Position numbers and translations under genes: made by a program. DNA of 6,143 nucleotides, from positions 9,873-16,015 of the forward strand of contig DAMU01000070.1 in NCBI GenBank assembly GCA_002499705.1, written 5' to 3'. This stretch comes from Euryarchaeota archaeon UBA91 (lineage in GTDB: Archaea > Thermoplasmatota > Poseidoniia > Poseidoniales > Poseidoniaceae). The notes under the pieces are model-generated. The model was not told the origin of the DNA. It made no database searches and worked only from the letters and a program-made list of their open reading frames with translations. Below, piece by piece: positions 1 to 6,143 of the stretch; position 1 is the stretch's first letter; the number at the start of each line of letters is the position of its first letter.

Positions 1-24
1 GCAGAAGTTGAAGCAGAAGTTGAA
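1..24 (+). repeat. Two perfect tandem copies of a 12-bp unit
   Basis: The unit gcagaagttgaa occupies 1-12 and 13-24 without mismatch and encodes AEVE twice. It may continue upstream of the window. It lies inside the acidic tail of the upstream gene and keeps the reading frame, as expected for slippage in a low-complexity coding region. Confidence 0.7.
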
Positions 25-123
25 GAAGAGACGCCTCACATTCCTGTTGAAGAATATCCTGATGAAGGTGAAGGCGACGACAGCGATGATGATGATGAAG
101 ACCTCGAATCTCTCTTCGGTTAA
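1..123 (+). CDS. 3' end of an upstream gene with a very acidic C-terminal tail (possibly aIF1A)
   Basis: An open frame runs from the first base to a TAA at 121-123 and gives the last 40 residues of a protein that starts outside the window. The piece is almost all Glu, Asp and Val, begins with a duplicated AEVE block, has a run of Asp/Glu (DDSDDDDED) and ends ESLFG. No domain is visible, so the product cannot be identified from the sequence. The stop lies only 12-30 nt before the RIO1 start, which suggests one operon. In several euryarchaea the gene directly upstream of RIO1 is translation initiation factor aIF1A, and eukaryotic eIF1A has an acidic C-terminal tail. That makes aIF1A a reasonable guess by gene order only. 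Any protein with an acidic disordered tail would fit equally well. Confidence is high that this is coding and low for the identity. Confidence 0.72.
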   Translation, partial: AEVEAEVEEETPHIPVEEYPDEGEGDDSDDDDEDLESLFG

Positions 124-143
124 ATCGGTTGATACATGACCCT

Positions 144-150
144 GGGTGGG
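144..150 (+). promoter_or_regulatory. Likely Shine-Dalgarno of the RIO1 gene
   Basis: GGGTGGG lies 3 nt upstream of the ATG at 154 and resembles the archaeal GGTG/GGAGG-type ribosome binding site. If the ATG at 136 were the true start, this G-rich stretch would instead encode Leu-Gly-Gly at residues 3-5. A weaker GGTTGAT (127-133) precedes the ATG at 136, so the choice is not settled. Confidence 0.4.
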
Positions 151-153
151 CTT

Positions 154-1161
154 ATGGCGAAAAAGAAAGATTGGAATGACGAACTCGGTTCCAATAAACG
201 GCAGCGTAAGCGTCATCGACAAAATCGTAACGCCTCTAAAAACAAACACTCTGAACAGAGTAAAGATGAGGCTTTTGTGAGGACGGAAGAAGACCGATTT
301 TTGAGTAATTTAGAAGCAAAATCTGGTGCTTTTAATTGGATGAAAGAAGACCGCTACAAGCGTATGTTCAGGGACATTGAATCTAAGATTCAAGGTGCTA
401 TGGGCACGGGTACCTATGACTGGGTAGACCGACGCGTGTTCGACCAAGTTTTTGACCGAATGACATTGATGTCGTTGTATAAATTGATGAAGGGTGGAAC
501 CATTGATACGCTGGACTTCCCGATTGCACGTGGAAAAGAAGCGCACGTTTTTCATGCAACCGATATCGATGGCAAGACCGTAGCAGTCAAAATTTTCCAC
601 ACTTCGAATGCCGTTTTCAAAAATCTGATTCAATACATCGAAGGCGACCGTAGATTCGGAGGTTTGCGCCGTCGTCATCGTGACCTCGTTGACATTTGGG
701 TTCGTAAAGAACATCGTAATCTTTCAAGATTATCACGTTGGGGATTGAATGTTCCAAAACCCCTTGGAATCCACAAGAACGTCTTGGTAATGGAATATCT
801 TGGAACTGAAGTTTCCGCATCACCTAAGCTCCGAGAAGTAGAGGTTGAGAATCCTGAGGTCGTTTACGATGAATTACTCGAGTTTTTAGCCGTATGTTGG
901 CAAAAAGCAAACCTTGTGCACGGTGATTTTTCACCGTATAACATTCTCTGGCATAACGACGGCCCTGTGGTGATTGATGTCGGGCAAGCCGTCATTCAAA
1001 CCCATCCAAAATCTCAAGAATTCTTAGTCCGAGATGTAACTCGATTGGTTGAATGGGCAACCAAAAATGGAGTCAATACTACACTCGCTGAAGCCATGTA
1101 TGAGGTTCTCAATATGAACTTAGACCATGTGAAAACCGTTGCATTTTCAGAAGAAGAATAG
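154..1161 (+). CDS. rio1: RIO1-type serine/threonine protein kinase (ATPase)
   Basis: This is an atypical protein kinase of the RIO1 family. Family members bind ATP and act in late maturation of the small ribosomal subunit in the cytoplasm. Counting from the Met at 154 (335 residues), the ATP-binding loop GKEAHVF is at 127-133 and the catalytic lysine is K146 in VAVKIF. The RIO1 signature YIEGDRRF is near 161-168 and KEHRNL at 185-190, with hinge MEYLG at 213-217. The catalytic loop HGDFSPYN places D258 and N263, and the metal-binding DVGQAV gives D275. HP...RDV follows at 284-295. There is no RIO2 winged-helix domain. The N-terminus (about 15-31) is very rich in Arg, Lys and Asn, is probably disordered and may bind RNA. 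A further in-frame ATG at 136 adds six residues (MTLGGL). I prefer 154 because a G-rich ribosome site precedes it and MAKKK is a natural start. The gene follows the acidic-tail gene closely and converges on the KH gene with no gap. Confidence 0.95.
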   Translation: MAKKKDWNDELGSNKRQRKRHRQNRNASKNKHSEQSKDEAFVRTEEDRFLSNLEAKSGAFNWMKEDRYKRMFRDIESKIQGAMGTGTYDWVDRRVFDQVFDRMTLMSLYKLMKGGTIDTLDFPIARGKEAHVFHATDIDGKTVAVKIFHTSNAVFKNLIQYIEGDRRFGGLRRRHRDLVDIWVRKEHRNLSRLSRWGLNVPKPLGIHKNVLVMEYLGTEVSASPKLREVEVENPEVVYDELLEFLAVCWQKANLVHGDFSPYNILWHNDGPVVIDVGQAVIQTHPKSQEFLVRDVTRLVEWATKNGVNTTLAEAMYEVLNMNLDHVKTVAFSEEE

Positions 1162-1171
1162 TTATTCTTCT
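1152..1171. repeat. 20-bp near-palindrome spanning the two convergent stop codons
   Basis: The arm agaagaata (1152-1160) is the exact reverse complement of tattcttct (1163-1171), with only gt (1161-1162) between. The RIO1 stop TAG (1159-1161) and the KH stop TAA (complement of 1162-1164) both lie inside it. Part of the symmetry follows from both proteins ending Glu-Glu-stop. After its stop each transcript enters a pyrimidine-rich stretch, the antisense of the other gene's Glu codons. The site could therefore serve as a two-way 3'-end signal, though it lacks the long T-run typical of archaeal terminators. Confidence 0.6.
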
Positions 1172-1908
1172 CCCCAACTGACTTCTTCATCTTCTGCAAG
1201 TTCCATCATAGCCGCAACTGCTTCATCATTTGCGGGATCAACTTGAGATGCCTTCATTCGACGAGAACGGCGTTCGGAAAGGTCAGAAAGTCCTGGGACC
1301 AATTCTTCAAAACCTGATTGAGGTACAACCATTTCATCGCGTATTTCGATGGTTTCCAGTTGGCGATTTGAGAGTCGAGAACGTTTTCGATCACGCTCTA
1401 AGAAATTGAGAACAGTACCATGTTCAGCCCCACCAGCAATCATTTCAACAGCCTGTCGGGCAGCGGCCAAACCTTCTTCCTCGCCGACCAGAACCACCGT
1501 AGAATTGTATATTGAAATCTGCGTGTCAGTAAGTCCTTCAATCAATCTCCGGATTTTACCGTCACTTCCGATAATTCGCCCTCGAATACGTCGCTGTTGG
1601 TTCGACCTTTTTCCTACGAATTTTCGAATGTCAACCAACTCAAAGAAATTATGGTCATCGAGTAACTGTATGGCAGATTTTGGTGCCATTCCCCGTCCGA
1701 TTGCTTTAATCACGTCTGGTAATTTCATCGCTTTGACAGGGTCATACGTACCAGGCTCTCCCCAAACGACTTCGACATCTCCAGTTTCAGAATCGATATT
1801 GAATTCTTTACAGCCAGAAGCGAATTTCAATGTTTTCGCGGTCGCACCTTTCGCTCCAATGAGAACCGCAATTCGGTTCATCGGTACACGTGGTAGCGGT
1901 TGGCGCAT
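1162..1908 (-). CDS. Two-KH-domain RNA-binding protein of the Pno1/Dim2 family
   Basis: This is an archaeal relative of eukaryotic Pno1/Dim2, which binds the 3' region of small-subunit rRNA during ribosome assembly. From the Met at 1908 it has 248 residues. KH domain 1 starts at once (RVPMNRIAVLIG) with its GxxG loop GAKG at 18-21. The family linker AIGRGMAPKSAIQLLDD lies at 69-85. KH domain 2 has GSDG at 114-117 within RGRIIGSDGKIRRLI, and the GAEHGTVLNFLERDRK segment at 160-175 closes the conserved part. The remainder (about 190-248) is a charged tail ending in acidic residues. This start fits the family, where KH1 follows only a few residues, and has AGGAT 5 nt upstream. A longer frame from a TTG at 2007 would overlap the neighbouring gene by 74 bp and adds nothing conserved. 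Its upstream neighbour on the same strand ends 25 nt away, so the two are probably co-transcribed. RIO1, its likely pathway partner, is convergent. Confidence 0.93.
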   Translation of the reverse strand: MRQPLPRVPMNRIAVLIGAKGATAKTLKFASGCKEFNIDSETGDVEVVWGEPGTYDPVKAMKLPDVIKAIGRGMAPKSAIQLLDDHNFFELVDIRKFVGKRSNQQRRIRGRIIGSDGKIRRLIEGLTDTQISIYNSTVVLVGEEEGLAAARQAVEMIAGGAEHGTVLNFLERDRKRSRLSNRQLETIEIRDEMVVPQSGFEELVPGLSDLSERRSRRMKASQVDPANDEAVAAMMELAEDEEVSWGEE

Positions 1909-1913
1909 GGCTA

Positions 1914-1919
1914 ATCCTG
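1914..1919 (-). promoter_or_regulatory. Shine-Dalgarno of the KH gene
   Basis: On the minus strand CAGGAT lies 5 nt before the ATG at 1908, in the 25-nt gap after the stop codon of the surface-protein gene. It supports the 248-residue start over the longer TTG start inside the neighbouring gene. Confidence 0.45.
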
Positions 1920-1933
1920 TGGCCGGTCTCTTT

Positions 1934-3739
1934 TCAATCTCTTGTTCTACGTTGAAGAAGAGCAAGTGCAAATCCGGTGAGAAGGATGAGAATGAGTGAA
2001 GGAGCAAATGAAGGGACCAATCCAGGCGAACCTATTCCAGCACCGGTTACAACCATGTGGTTGTAATTATTTCCTTCATCGTATTCATCGATGACATTGA
2101 CATAATCGATGACCAACCGTAAGTCAAATTGCCCAGTTTGTGGTACGGTATAATTCCAAATCAACTCTTCTTGACCATCAGATAACGCACCAGAATCCAA
2201 AGTTCGGGATTCCATGACAGTCCAACTCACCGATGATGTTCGGTCGGCAGGGGCTGACTCTAATCGGACAACAACGCTACCGCCATAATTCTGATTTGCT
2301 TCAAGCAAACTGGTAATCGTTACAACTCCAGCAGTCTCACCAGGTCGCACAATCAGGCGGTCAAGATTCGTTTGGGTTGCATTCCAATACAAATCAAGTC
2401 CGGGCAGTATCTGATACGAACTTGGACTGGACGTGTACTCATTTCCAGCATTATCGACTACAACTGCTCTGAACATCAAATACTGACGTGATTTCGTAGC
2501 CCAGCTTGCCAATCCAACACTGCCTGACAAACCCGACGTGCTCAACTGCATCCAGTTCGATGAGAGGTCTGGTGACTCCCCGACACCATTGGAATCAAAA
2601 CCAAATTGGATATAGGAACTTGCGGTATCGATACCTGAACCATCATCAATGGCGCTAAAACTTACATTTGCTGGCAGGATACGACTTGTTGTCAATTCAT
2701 CAACCGTCCAACCAATCGCTTCTGGAATCGTTTCATCGACTTGAACAGTCACCTGTATGGTCGCTCCTGTATTTCCGACTCGGTCGACTGAACGAAATGA
2801 AAGGGTGTGAACTCCCTCTTCGAGATTGAGCATTAAAGAATCTGAGGATGTTGAACTCCACACCGTGCCATCAAGGGAATATTCGGTGGTTGAGACGCCA
2901 CTTCCTTGCCCGTCATCTGCATTGTTGATGAGACCACTCAAGGTTACCTGAGATGATTTTTGCCAAGCAGAACCATCGCCAACAGTCACGCCTGAAAGCG
3001 TAGGCCCAGTGCGATCAATTCCGATGAAGAGGGTCTGTGAAGCCGACAGACTTGAACTGTCATATACTGTGATTCGGGAGTTCCATGTACCCTCGGACAT
3101 CGCCCCACTGCTCCAATCCCAGCCGTAAGAAAGACTGCTTGGACCGTCATTCGATGGTGCTCCTGGCCCCGGCACATTGGTAATAGTTGCATGGCTGATA
3201 TCATCATCACTCGCACCCCATCGGTATGCCAGTGTTCCGTCTGTCTCTATGTCAAACCATGCTCTGTCGCTTGCTGAACTTCCCGTGCCAACCGCTGCAT
3301 TCAGCGCAGTGAAAATGGTAATGACCGGAACTTGGTTCACGATATTGAATGTTCCAGAAGAAGCAACAACTGCTTCATTCACGTCGTCGTCCCAAGCAGT
3401 TGCTCGTAGAGTATAGGAGTCGTTACTGTATGCAGTGGAATCAAAATATGTTAGCCAAGGAGCAGATGTGATATTTTTTACCGTAGTCCAAGCATTTCCA
3501 TCGCTTGAAATTTCAAGAAGCAAGGAAGAAACATTTGCATCTCCAGTCATGCTGAAAGTAAGGCTGTGAAGTCCTGTGATATCTTCATTTGAATCCGGTC
3601 CATTGCTGAATGAAAGTGCGAGATTCGAAGAGGAAAATGCGACCAGTTCGATATCATCTAACGGACTTTCTACCAGCGGTGAAGAACTCAAACCGAGCAG
3701 AAGAACGACGAGAAGAATACTCGACCACCTCTTGCCCAT
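1934..3739 (-). CDS. Secreted Ig-like/CARDB surface protein with C-terminal membrane anchor
   Basis: I do not recognise a named family, but the architecture is clear. From the ATG at 3739 (601 residues) a signal peptide begins with MGKRWSS and a hydrophobic core at 8-17, with probable cleavage around 20-25. Beta-rich, Ser/Thr/Asp-rich modules follow: about 30-135, 137-242, an Ig-like module at 243-336 (SLDG..W near 288-294, DRVGNTG at 319-325), a second at 336-445 (DNAGNEY at 429-435), and a CARDB-like module at 455-565 with the typical DEYDEGNN at 551-558. A hydrophobic helix (about 578-595) and RRTRD end the protein, so most of it should sit outside the cell, anchored by its C-terminus. There are no cysteines. 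N-glycosylation sequons are present (e.g. NVS, NIT, NDS). The upstream in-frame TTG at 3769 adds ten polar residues; I prefer the ATG because it gives a compact signal peptide, although it has no good Shine-Dalgarno. The role is unknown; adhesion or envelope structure is likely. The KH gene follows 25 nt downstream. Confidence 0.88.
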   Translation of the reverse strand: MGKRWSSILLVVLLLGLSSSPLVESPLDDIELVAFSSSNLALSFSNGPDSNEDITGLHSLTFSMTGDANVSSLLLEISSDGNAWTTVKNITSAPWLTYFDSTAYSNDSYTLRATAWDDDVNEAVVASSGTFNIVNQVPVITIFTALNAAVGTGSSASDRAWFDIETDGTLAYRWGASDDDISHATITNVPGPGAPSNDGPSSLSYGWDWSSGAMSEGTWNSRITVYDSSSLSASQTLFIGIDRTGPTLSGVTVGDGSAWQKSSQVTLSGLINNADDGQGSGVSTTEYSLDGTVWSSTSSDSLMLNLEEGVHTLSFRSVDRVGNTGATIQVTVQVDETIPEAIGWTVDELTTSRILPANVSFSAIDDGSGIDTASSYIQFGFDSNGVGESPDLSSNWMQLSTSGLSGSVGLASWATKSRQYLMFRAVVVDNAGNEYTSSPSSYQILPGLDLYWNATQTNLDRLIVRPGETAGVVTITSLLEANQNYGGSVVVRLESAPADRTSSVSWTVMESRTLDSGALSDGQEELIWNYTVPQTGQFDLRLVIDYVNVIDEYDEGNNYNHMVVTGAGIGSPGLVPSFAPSLILILLTGFALALLQRRTRD

Positions 3740-3889
3740 GAACTCATGACGGGTGCGGTTATCCTTCAATGCTCCCCTTCATCTCCATCTTTTCATTGAA
3801 TATTTGTGAGAACTCTTTTGATTTCAAGTCCGGCGAAATGTTCCTTTGGAAGGTATCAAAACATCGCTGTGAGGCCAATAAATCATAAC
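3740..3889. promoter_or_regulatory. Divergent intergenic region with presumed promoters of both surface-protein genes
   Basis: This 150-bp gap separates two divergently transcribed genes and should hold both promoters. AT-rich candidates for TATA elements are AATATT at 3799-3804, about 60 bp before the minus-strand ATG, and tatcaaaa at 3854-3861 or aataaat at 3877-3883 for the plus-strand gene. None is a strong consensus with a convincing BRE. A 7-bp inverted repeat, TTCAATG (3765-3771) and CATTGAA (3794-3800), lies on the minus-gene side and could be an operator or chance. No RNA gene is visible. Confidence 0.5.
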
Positions 3890-6143
3890 ATGTGGAGATG
3901 GGTTCAAGTGCTTCACAAGATGTCGATTACCTACATGGCGAGCGCGTGGAAGCCGACAATTGTGATTCTTCTCCTCTGTATCGCAGCGGTACCAATGACA
4001 AATTCCGCTGAAGAGAGCGGTCCAATTCAAGCCTCAGAAAGCACAGTTGCGCTTCAACCGTCGAATCCTGAGGCAGGAGGGTCTGTCACCATTAACCTTC
4101 AATTATACAACAGCGCAACCAGCGACGCCATTGATGTCGAATACGCTTTCTACCGGGATGGAATTGGACCAAACAAATTACTTGAATCTTCAACCGTTGA
4201 TATTTTTGCAGGTGAAACCGCTGAAGTTTCAACCGTCTGGCAAGGTCTTGTCGAGGGGGACCATGAAGTCCATATTACCTTTGAATACCCTCGTAACTCA
4301 GGGAATGAGGCTCAATTTTATGTTGAGTTTACCGTAACCGGCTTACCAAATTTGAAAGTTACAGAGACTTACCTCTCACCTTCATCAGGCATCCATTCAG
4401 GTGATACAGTCAATCTTTCATCCTTGGTTCGAAATCTCGGAAGTGAGCCAGCCGATGCGAGTACACTCCATATCGACCTTCCAGGCTCCAACGATCAAGA
4501 CCTTCCCACTCCTCCAATTGCCGCAGGTTCATCTGAATGGGTGAATACGACGTTTATCGCACCTGCAAGTGGTTCGCATTCATTGTTGATTACTCCCGAT
4601 TACCAAGATGCGGTTCGTGAATCTTCTGAAATGAACAAAGTGGTGGAAGTTCCATTTGTCGTCGATACTCGAATGGATGTCTTTCACGTCGGAGAATTGG
4701 ATGTTAGCATTGAAGAGGGCGCTCTTCAAGGCCCTTGGGTCATCTCCGGAAGGATTGCTCAAACAAACGGTTCCGGAGTAACAGCCGTTCCACTTCGTTT
4801 GCAGATACAAAACCCATCCGGTGGGCTTATTTCAACCGCGCCTTTCACAGTCAATCTTACAGGGACAGGATATGCAGAAGCGCAATGGAGTCATGTGCTC
4901 ACTGCTTCCCAACTGGATGCATTACCCGTAGGAATCCACACGATATCAGCGAACATTGACCCCTTTGGTACGGCTGATTTCATTCAAGAATCAACCACAA
5001 ATGATCTCATTTCAGCCTCTCTATCCAAATACGCTGTTCCAGATGTTTTTGTTGACCCACCTGCTGCTCCTTCGTCAACTTCAGTGAACTCGGGTGATTC
5101 GGTCATCTGGAGCGTGAGTATGCTCAACAGCGGAGCTATTGAAGTCACAGGTCGCTTACACTACACGTGGGAGGGAATTGAATCAACATCTCCAATCATC
5201 TATCTCGGTGCTGGAGATTATTATACTTGGACCGTTGAATTAACAACCGCAATTGGTGCTCATGAGGCGACTTTTGATGCTCAATGGGTGGCTTCTGCAA
5301 ACAGTTGGGATGCAGACCCTAGCAACAGTGTTGCCTCTGGTATGGTGTCAGTCCAAGCAGAATTGCGTTTGTCATGGGCTCTTTCGACCCTTGAAGTGAT
5401 AGATTCAGATGGTTCTGCTGTTGTTTTACCAATGACGCAGGGCGAGTCTTATTCGCTGCAAGTTGATTTGACCAGCGTAGAAACTGGAGAGTTGACGTAT
5501 GATTGTGTGAATGGAGCCGGTGATATTCTGGCAACAATGAATGCACAAGTCCTAAGTATAGGTGATAAAGTAACACTTGAATGCCAATTTAATGCATCAG
5601 CACCGTCAACTGTTGTTCTTCTTATTCCTTCAGATCCGACCATTTCGGATACCTTTACACGAACGTTTAGCACGGTAATGAGTGAAGAAGACCTTGATGA
5701 TTTGAAATCAAATTCGGAGATTGGAACCTTTACGCTCATAGCAATGGGCTCTGTCATCCTCATTGCAATCCTCGCAATTTCAATTTATCTTACAAGAGAA
5801 TCTGAAGATGAAGTAGAACGTGATATCTTTGAGTACTGTCCTGCTTGTGATGGTGAACTTGAAGGTGATGAAGACCGTTGTCCGCATTGTTCTTTCAATT
5901 TGAAGAAAGCTCGAAATCAATTCCACGAGTGCGAAGAATGCGGTGAATCAATTCCAGATTTGCTTGATAATTGCGTTTATTGTGGTGCAGAACAAGATGT
6001 ATCTTCATATTTCGAACAACGACAACGCAAGGAAAAAGTCGAGAAAGAGATTGTTGCTCTGCCTGAAGAAATCGATGAAGATGAGATCGTTACAGGAACA
6101 GAGAACTTTGCTGAAGCTGTTCAAGAATTTGGCTATGATGAAG
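3890..6143 (+). CDS. Membrane protein: CARDB/Ig-like ectodomain, one TM helix, cytoplasmic double zinc ribbon (3' partial)
   Basis: The frame stays open to the window end (751 residues seen), so the gene is partial. From the ATG at 3890 a signal peptide has its hydrophobic core at about 23-35 and likely cleavage after TNSA (40). CARDB-like modules lie at about 51-150, 153-262 (opening PNLKV) and 384-485 (opening PDVFV); other Ig-like stretches fill 263-383 and 490-600. C539 and C565 may form a disulfide in the last module, and several N-glycosylation sequons are present (NLS, NTT, NGS, NLT, NAS). One transmembrane helix spans about 611-634. The next part should be cytoplasmic: zinc ribbon 1 has CPAC (650-653) and CPHC (664-667), ribbon 2 has CEEC (681-684) and CVYC (695-698). 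A charged, helix-prone acidic tail follows to the window end. The start is uncertain: GTG at 3908 has GGAGATGGG 5 nt upstream, and ATGs at 3920 and 3935 also keep the signal peptide. Function is unknown; the topology suggests linking an outside binding module to an intracellular partner. It is divergent from the other CARDB surface protein. Confidence 0.88.
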   Translation, partial: MWRWVQVLHKMSITYMASAWKPTIVILLLCIAAVPMTNSAEESGPIQASESTVALQPSNPEAGGSVTINLQLYNSATSDAIDVEYAFYRDGIGPNKLLESSTVDIFAGETAEVSTVWQGLVEGDHEVHITFEYPRNSGNEAQFYVEFTVTGLPNLKVTETYLSPSSGIHSGDTVNLSSLVRNLGSEPADASTLHIDLPGSNDQDLPTPPIAAGSSEWVNTTFIAPASGSHSLLITPDYQDAVRESSEMNKVVEVPFVVDTRMDVFHVGELDVSIEEGALQGPWVISGRIAQTNGSGVTAVPLRLQIQNPSGGLISTAPFTVNLTGTGYAEAQWSHVLTASQLDALPVGIHTISANIDPFGTADFIQESTTNDLISASLSKYAVPDVFVDPPAAPSSTSVNSGDSVIWSVSMLNSGAIEVTGRLHYTWEGIESTSPIIYLGAGDYYTWTVELTTAIGAHEATFDAQWVASANSWDADPSNSVASGMVSVQAELRLSWALSTLEVIDSDGSAVVLPMTQGESYSLQVDLTSVETGELTYDCVNGAGDILATMNAQVLSIGDKVTLECQFNASAPSTVVLLIPSDPTISDTFTRTFSTVMSEEDLDDLKSNSEIGTFTLIAMGSVILIAILAISIYLTRESEDEVERDIFEYCPACDGELEGDEDRCPHCSFNLKKARNQFHECEECGESIPDLLDNCVYCGAEQDVSSYFEQRQRKEKVEKEIVALPEEIDEDEIVTGTENFAEAVQEFGYDE

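Noticed and set aside
310..823. Minus-strand open frames opposite RIO1
   Set aside because: They are antisense to the conserved kinase core and show no motif or ribosome site.
1152..1171. Near-palindrome as a classical Rho-independent terminator
   Set aside because: The stem is AT-rich with a 2-nt loop and no T-run follows; bacterial-type hairpin termination is not expected in an archaeon. It is listed as a repeat instead.
1349..1999. Long + strand open frame of 216 codons opposite the KH gene
   Set aside because: It is entirely antisense to a clearly recognisable two-KH-domain protein, and its own product is low-complexity Ser/Arg/Ile-rich with no motif.
1909..2007. N-terminal extension of the KH gene to a TTG at 2007
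   Set aside because: It overlaps the 3' end of the surface-protein gene by 74 bp, uses a TTG start, and the family starts KH domain 1 directly after the Met at 1908.
3740..3769. TTG start at 3769 for the Ig/CARDB surface protein
   Set aside because: GGGGAG lies only 2 nt before it, too close for normal initiation, and it adds ten polar residues before a signal peptide that starts naturally at the ATG at 3739.
3759..3782. Minus-strand mini-ORF (MKGSIEG, stop at 3759) upstream of the surface-protein gene
   Set aside because: Seven codons with no comparable ribosome site are easily expected by chance; I would only reconsider it if conserved in relatives.
4047..4337. 96-codon + strand frame within the zinc-ribbon membrane protein
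   Set aside because: It lies in another frame inside the continuous CARDB coding region and has no recognisable features.
5449..5763. Minus-strand open frames in the 5319-5763 region
   Set aside because: They are antisense to the ectodomain and transmembrane helix of the membrane protein, whose frame is continuous and gives coherent domains.

Overview
The window looks like a chromosomal piece of an uncultured planktonic archaeon, most likely a Thermoplasmatota/Poseidoniales (Marine Group II)-type euryarchaeon. That placement is inferred from three things: archaeal-type RIO1 and Pno1/Dim2-like KH proteins, large secreted Ig/CARDB-type proteins with a C-terminal membrane anchor, and a membrane protein with cytoplasmic double zinc ribbons. 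No rRNA, tRNA, insertion sequence, CRISPR array or phage gene was found. The DNA is densely coding, with only one intergenic gap above 100 bp.

Layout. Bases 1-123 are the acidic C-terminal tail of a + strand gene that begins outside the window; by conserved archaeal gene order it may be translation initiation factor aIF1A. It is followed closely, in the same direction, by a RIO1-type atypical kinase (154-1161). A two-KH-domain protein of the Pno1/Dim2 family (1162-1908, - strand) meets RIO1 tail to tail with no base between the stop codons, and the junction is a 20-bp near-palindrome. The KH gene lies 25 nt downstream of a 601-residue secreted, membrane-anchored Ig-like/CARDB protein (1934-3739, - strand), probably in one transcript. 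A 150-bp divergent intergenic region (3740-3889) separates that gene from a second large surface protein (3890 to beyond 6143, + strand). This second protein has a signal peptide, CARDB/Ig-like ectodomains, one transmembrane helix, two cytoplasmic zinc ribbons and an acidic tail cut by the window end.

How the genes relate. RIO1 and Pno1/Dim2 both act in late maturation of the small ribosomal subunit in archaea and eukaryotes, so the left half is a ribosome-biogenesis module. In many archaea (for example the MJ0445-MJ0444-MJ0443 order in Methanocaldococcus) aIF1A, RIO1 and KH are consecutive. Here the KH gene is inverted and placed behind a surface-protein gene. The right half is a divergent pair of cell-envelope proteins sharing CARDB-type folds. 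I see no clear new defence or metabolic system. The least ordinary features are the inverted KH gene with its abutting convergent junction, and the extracellular CARDB to cytoplasmic double-zinc-ribbon architecture.
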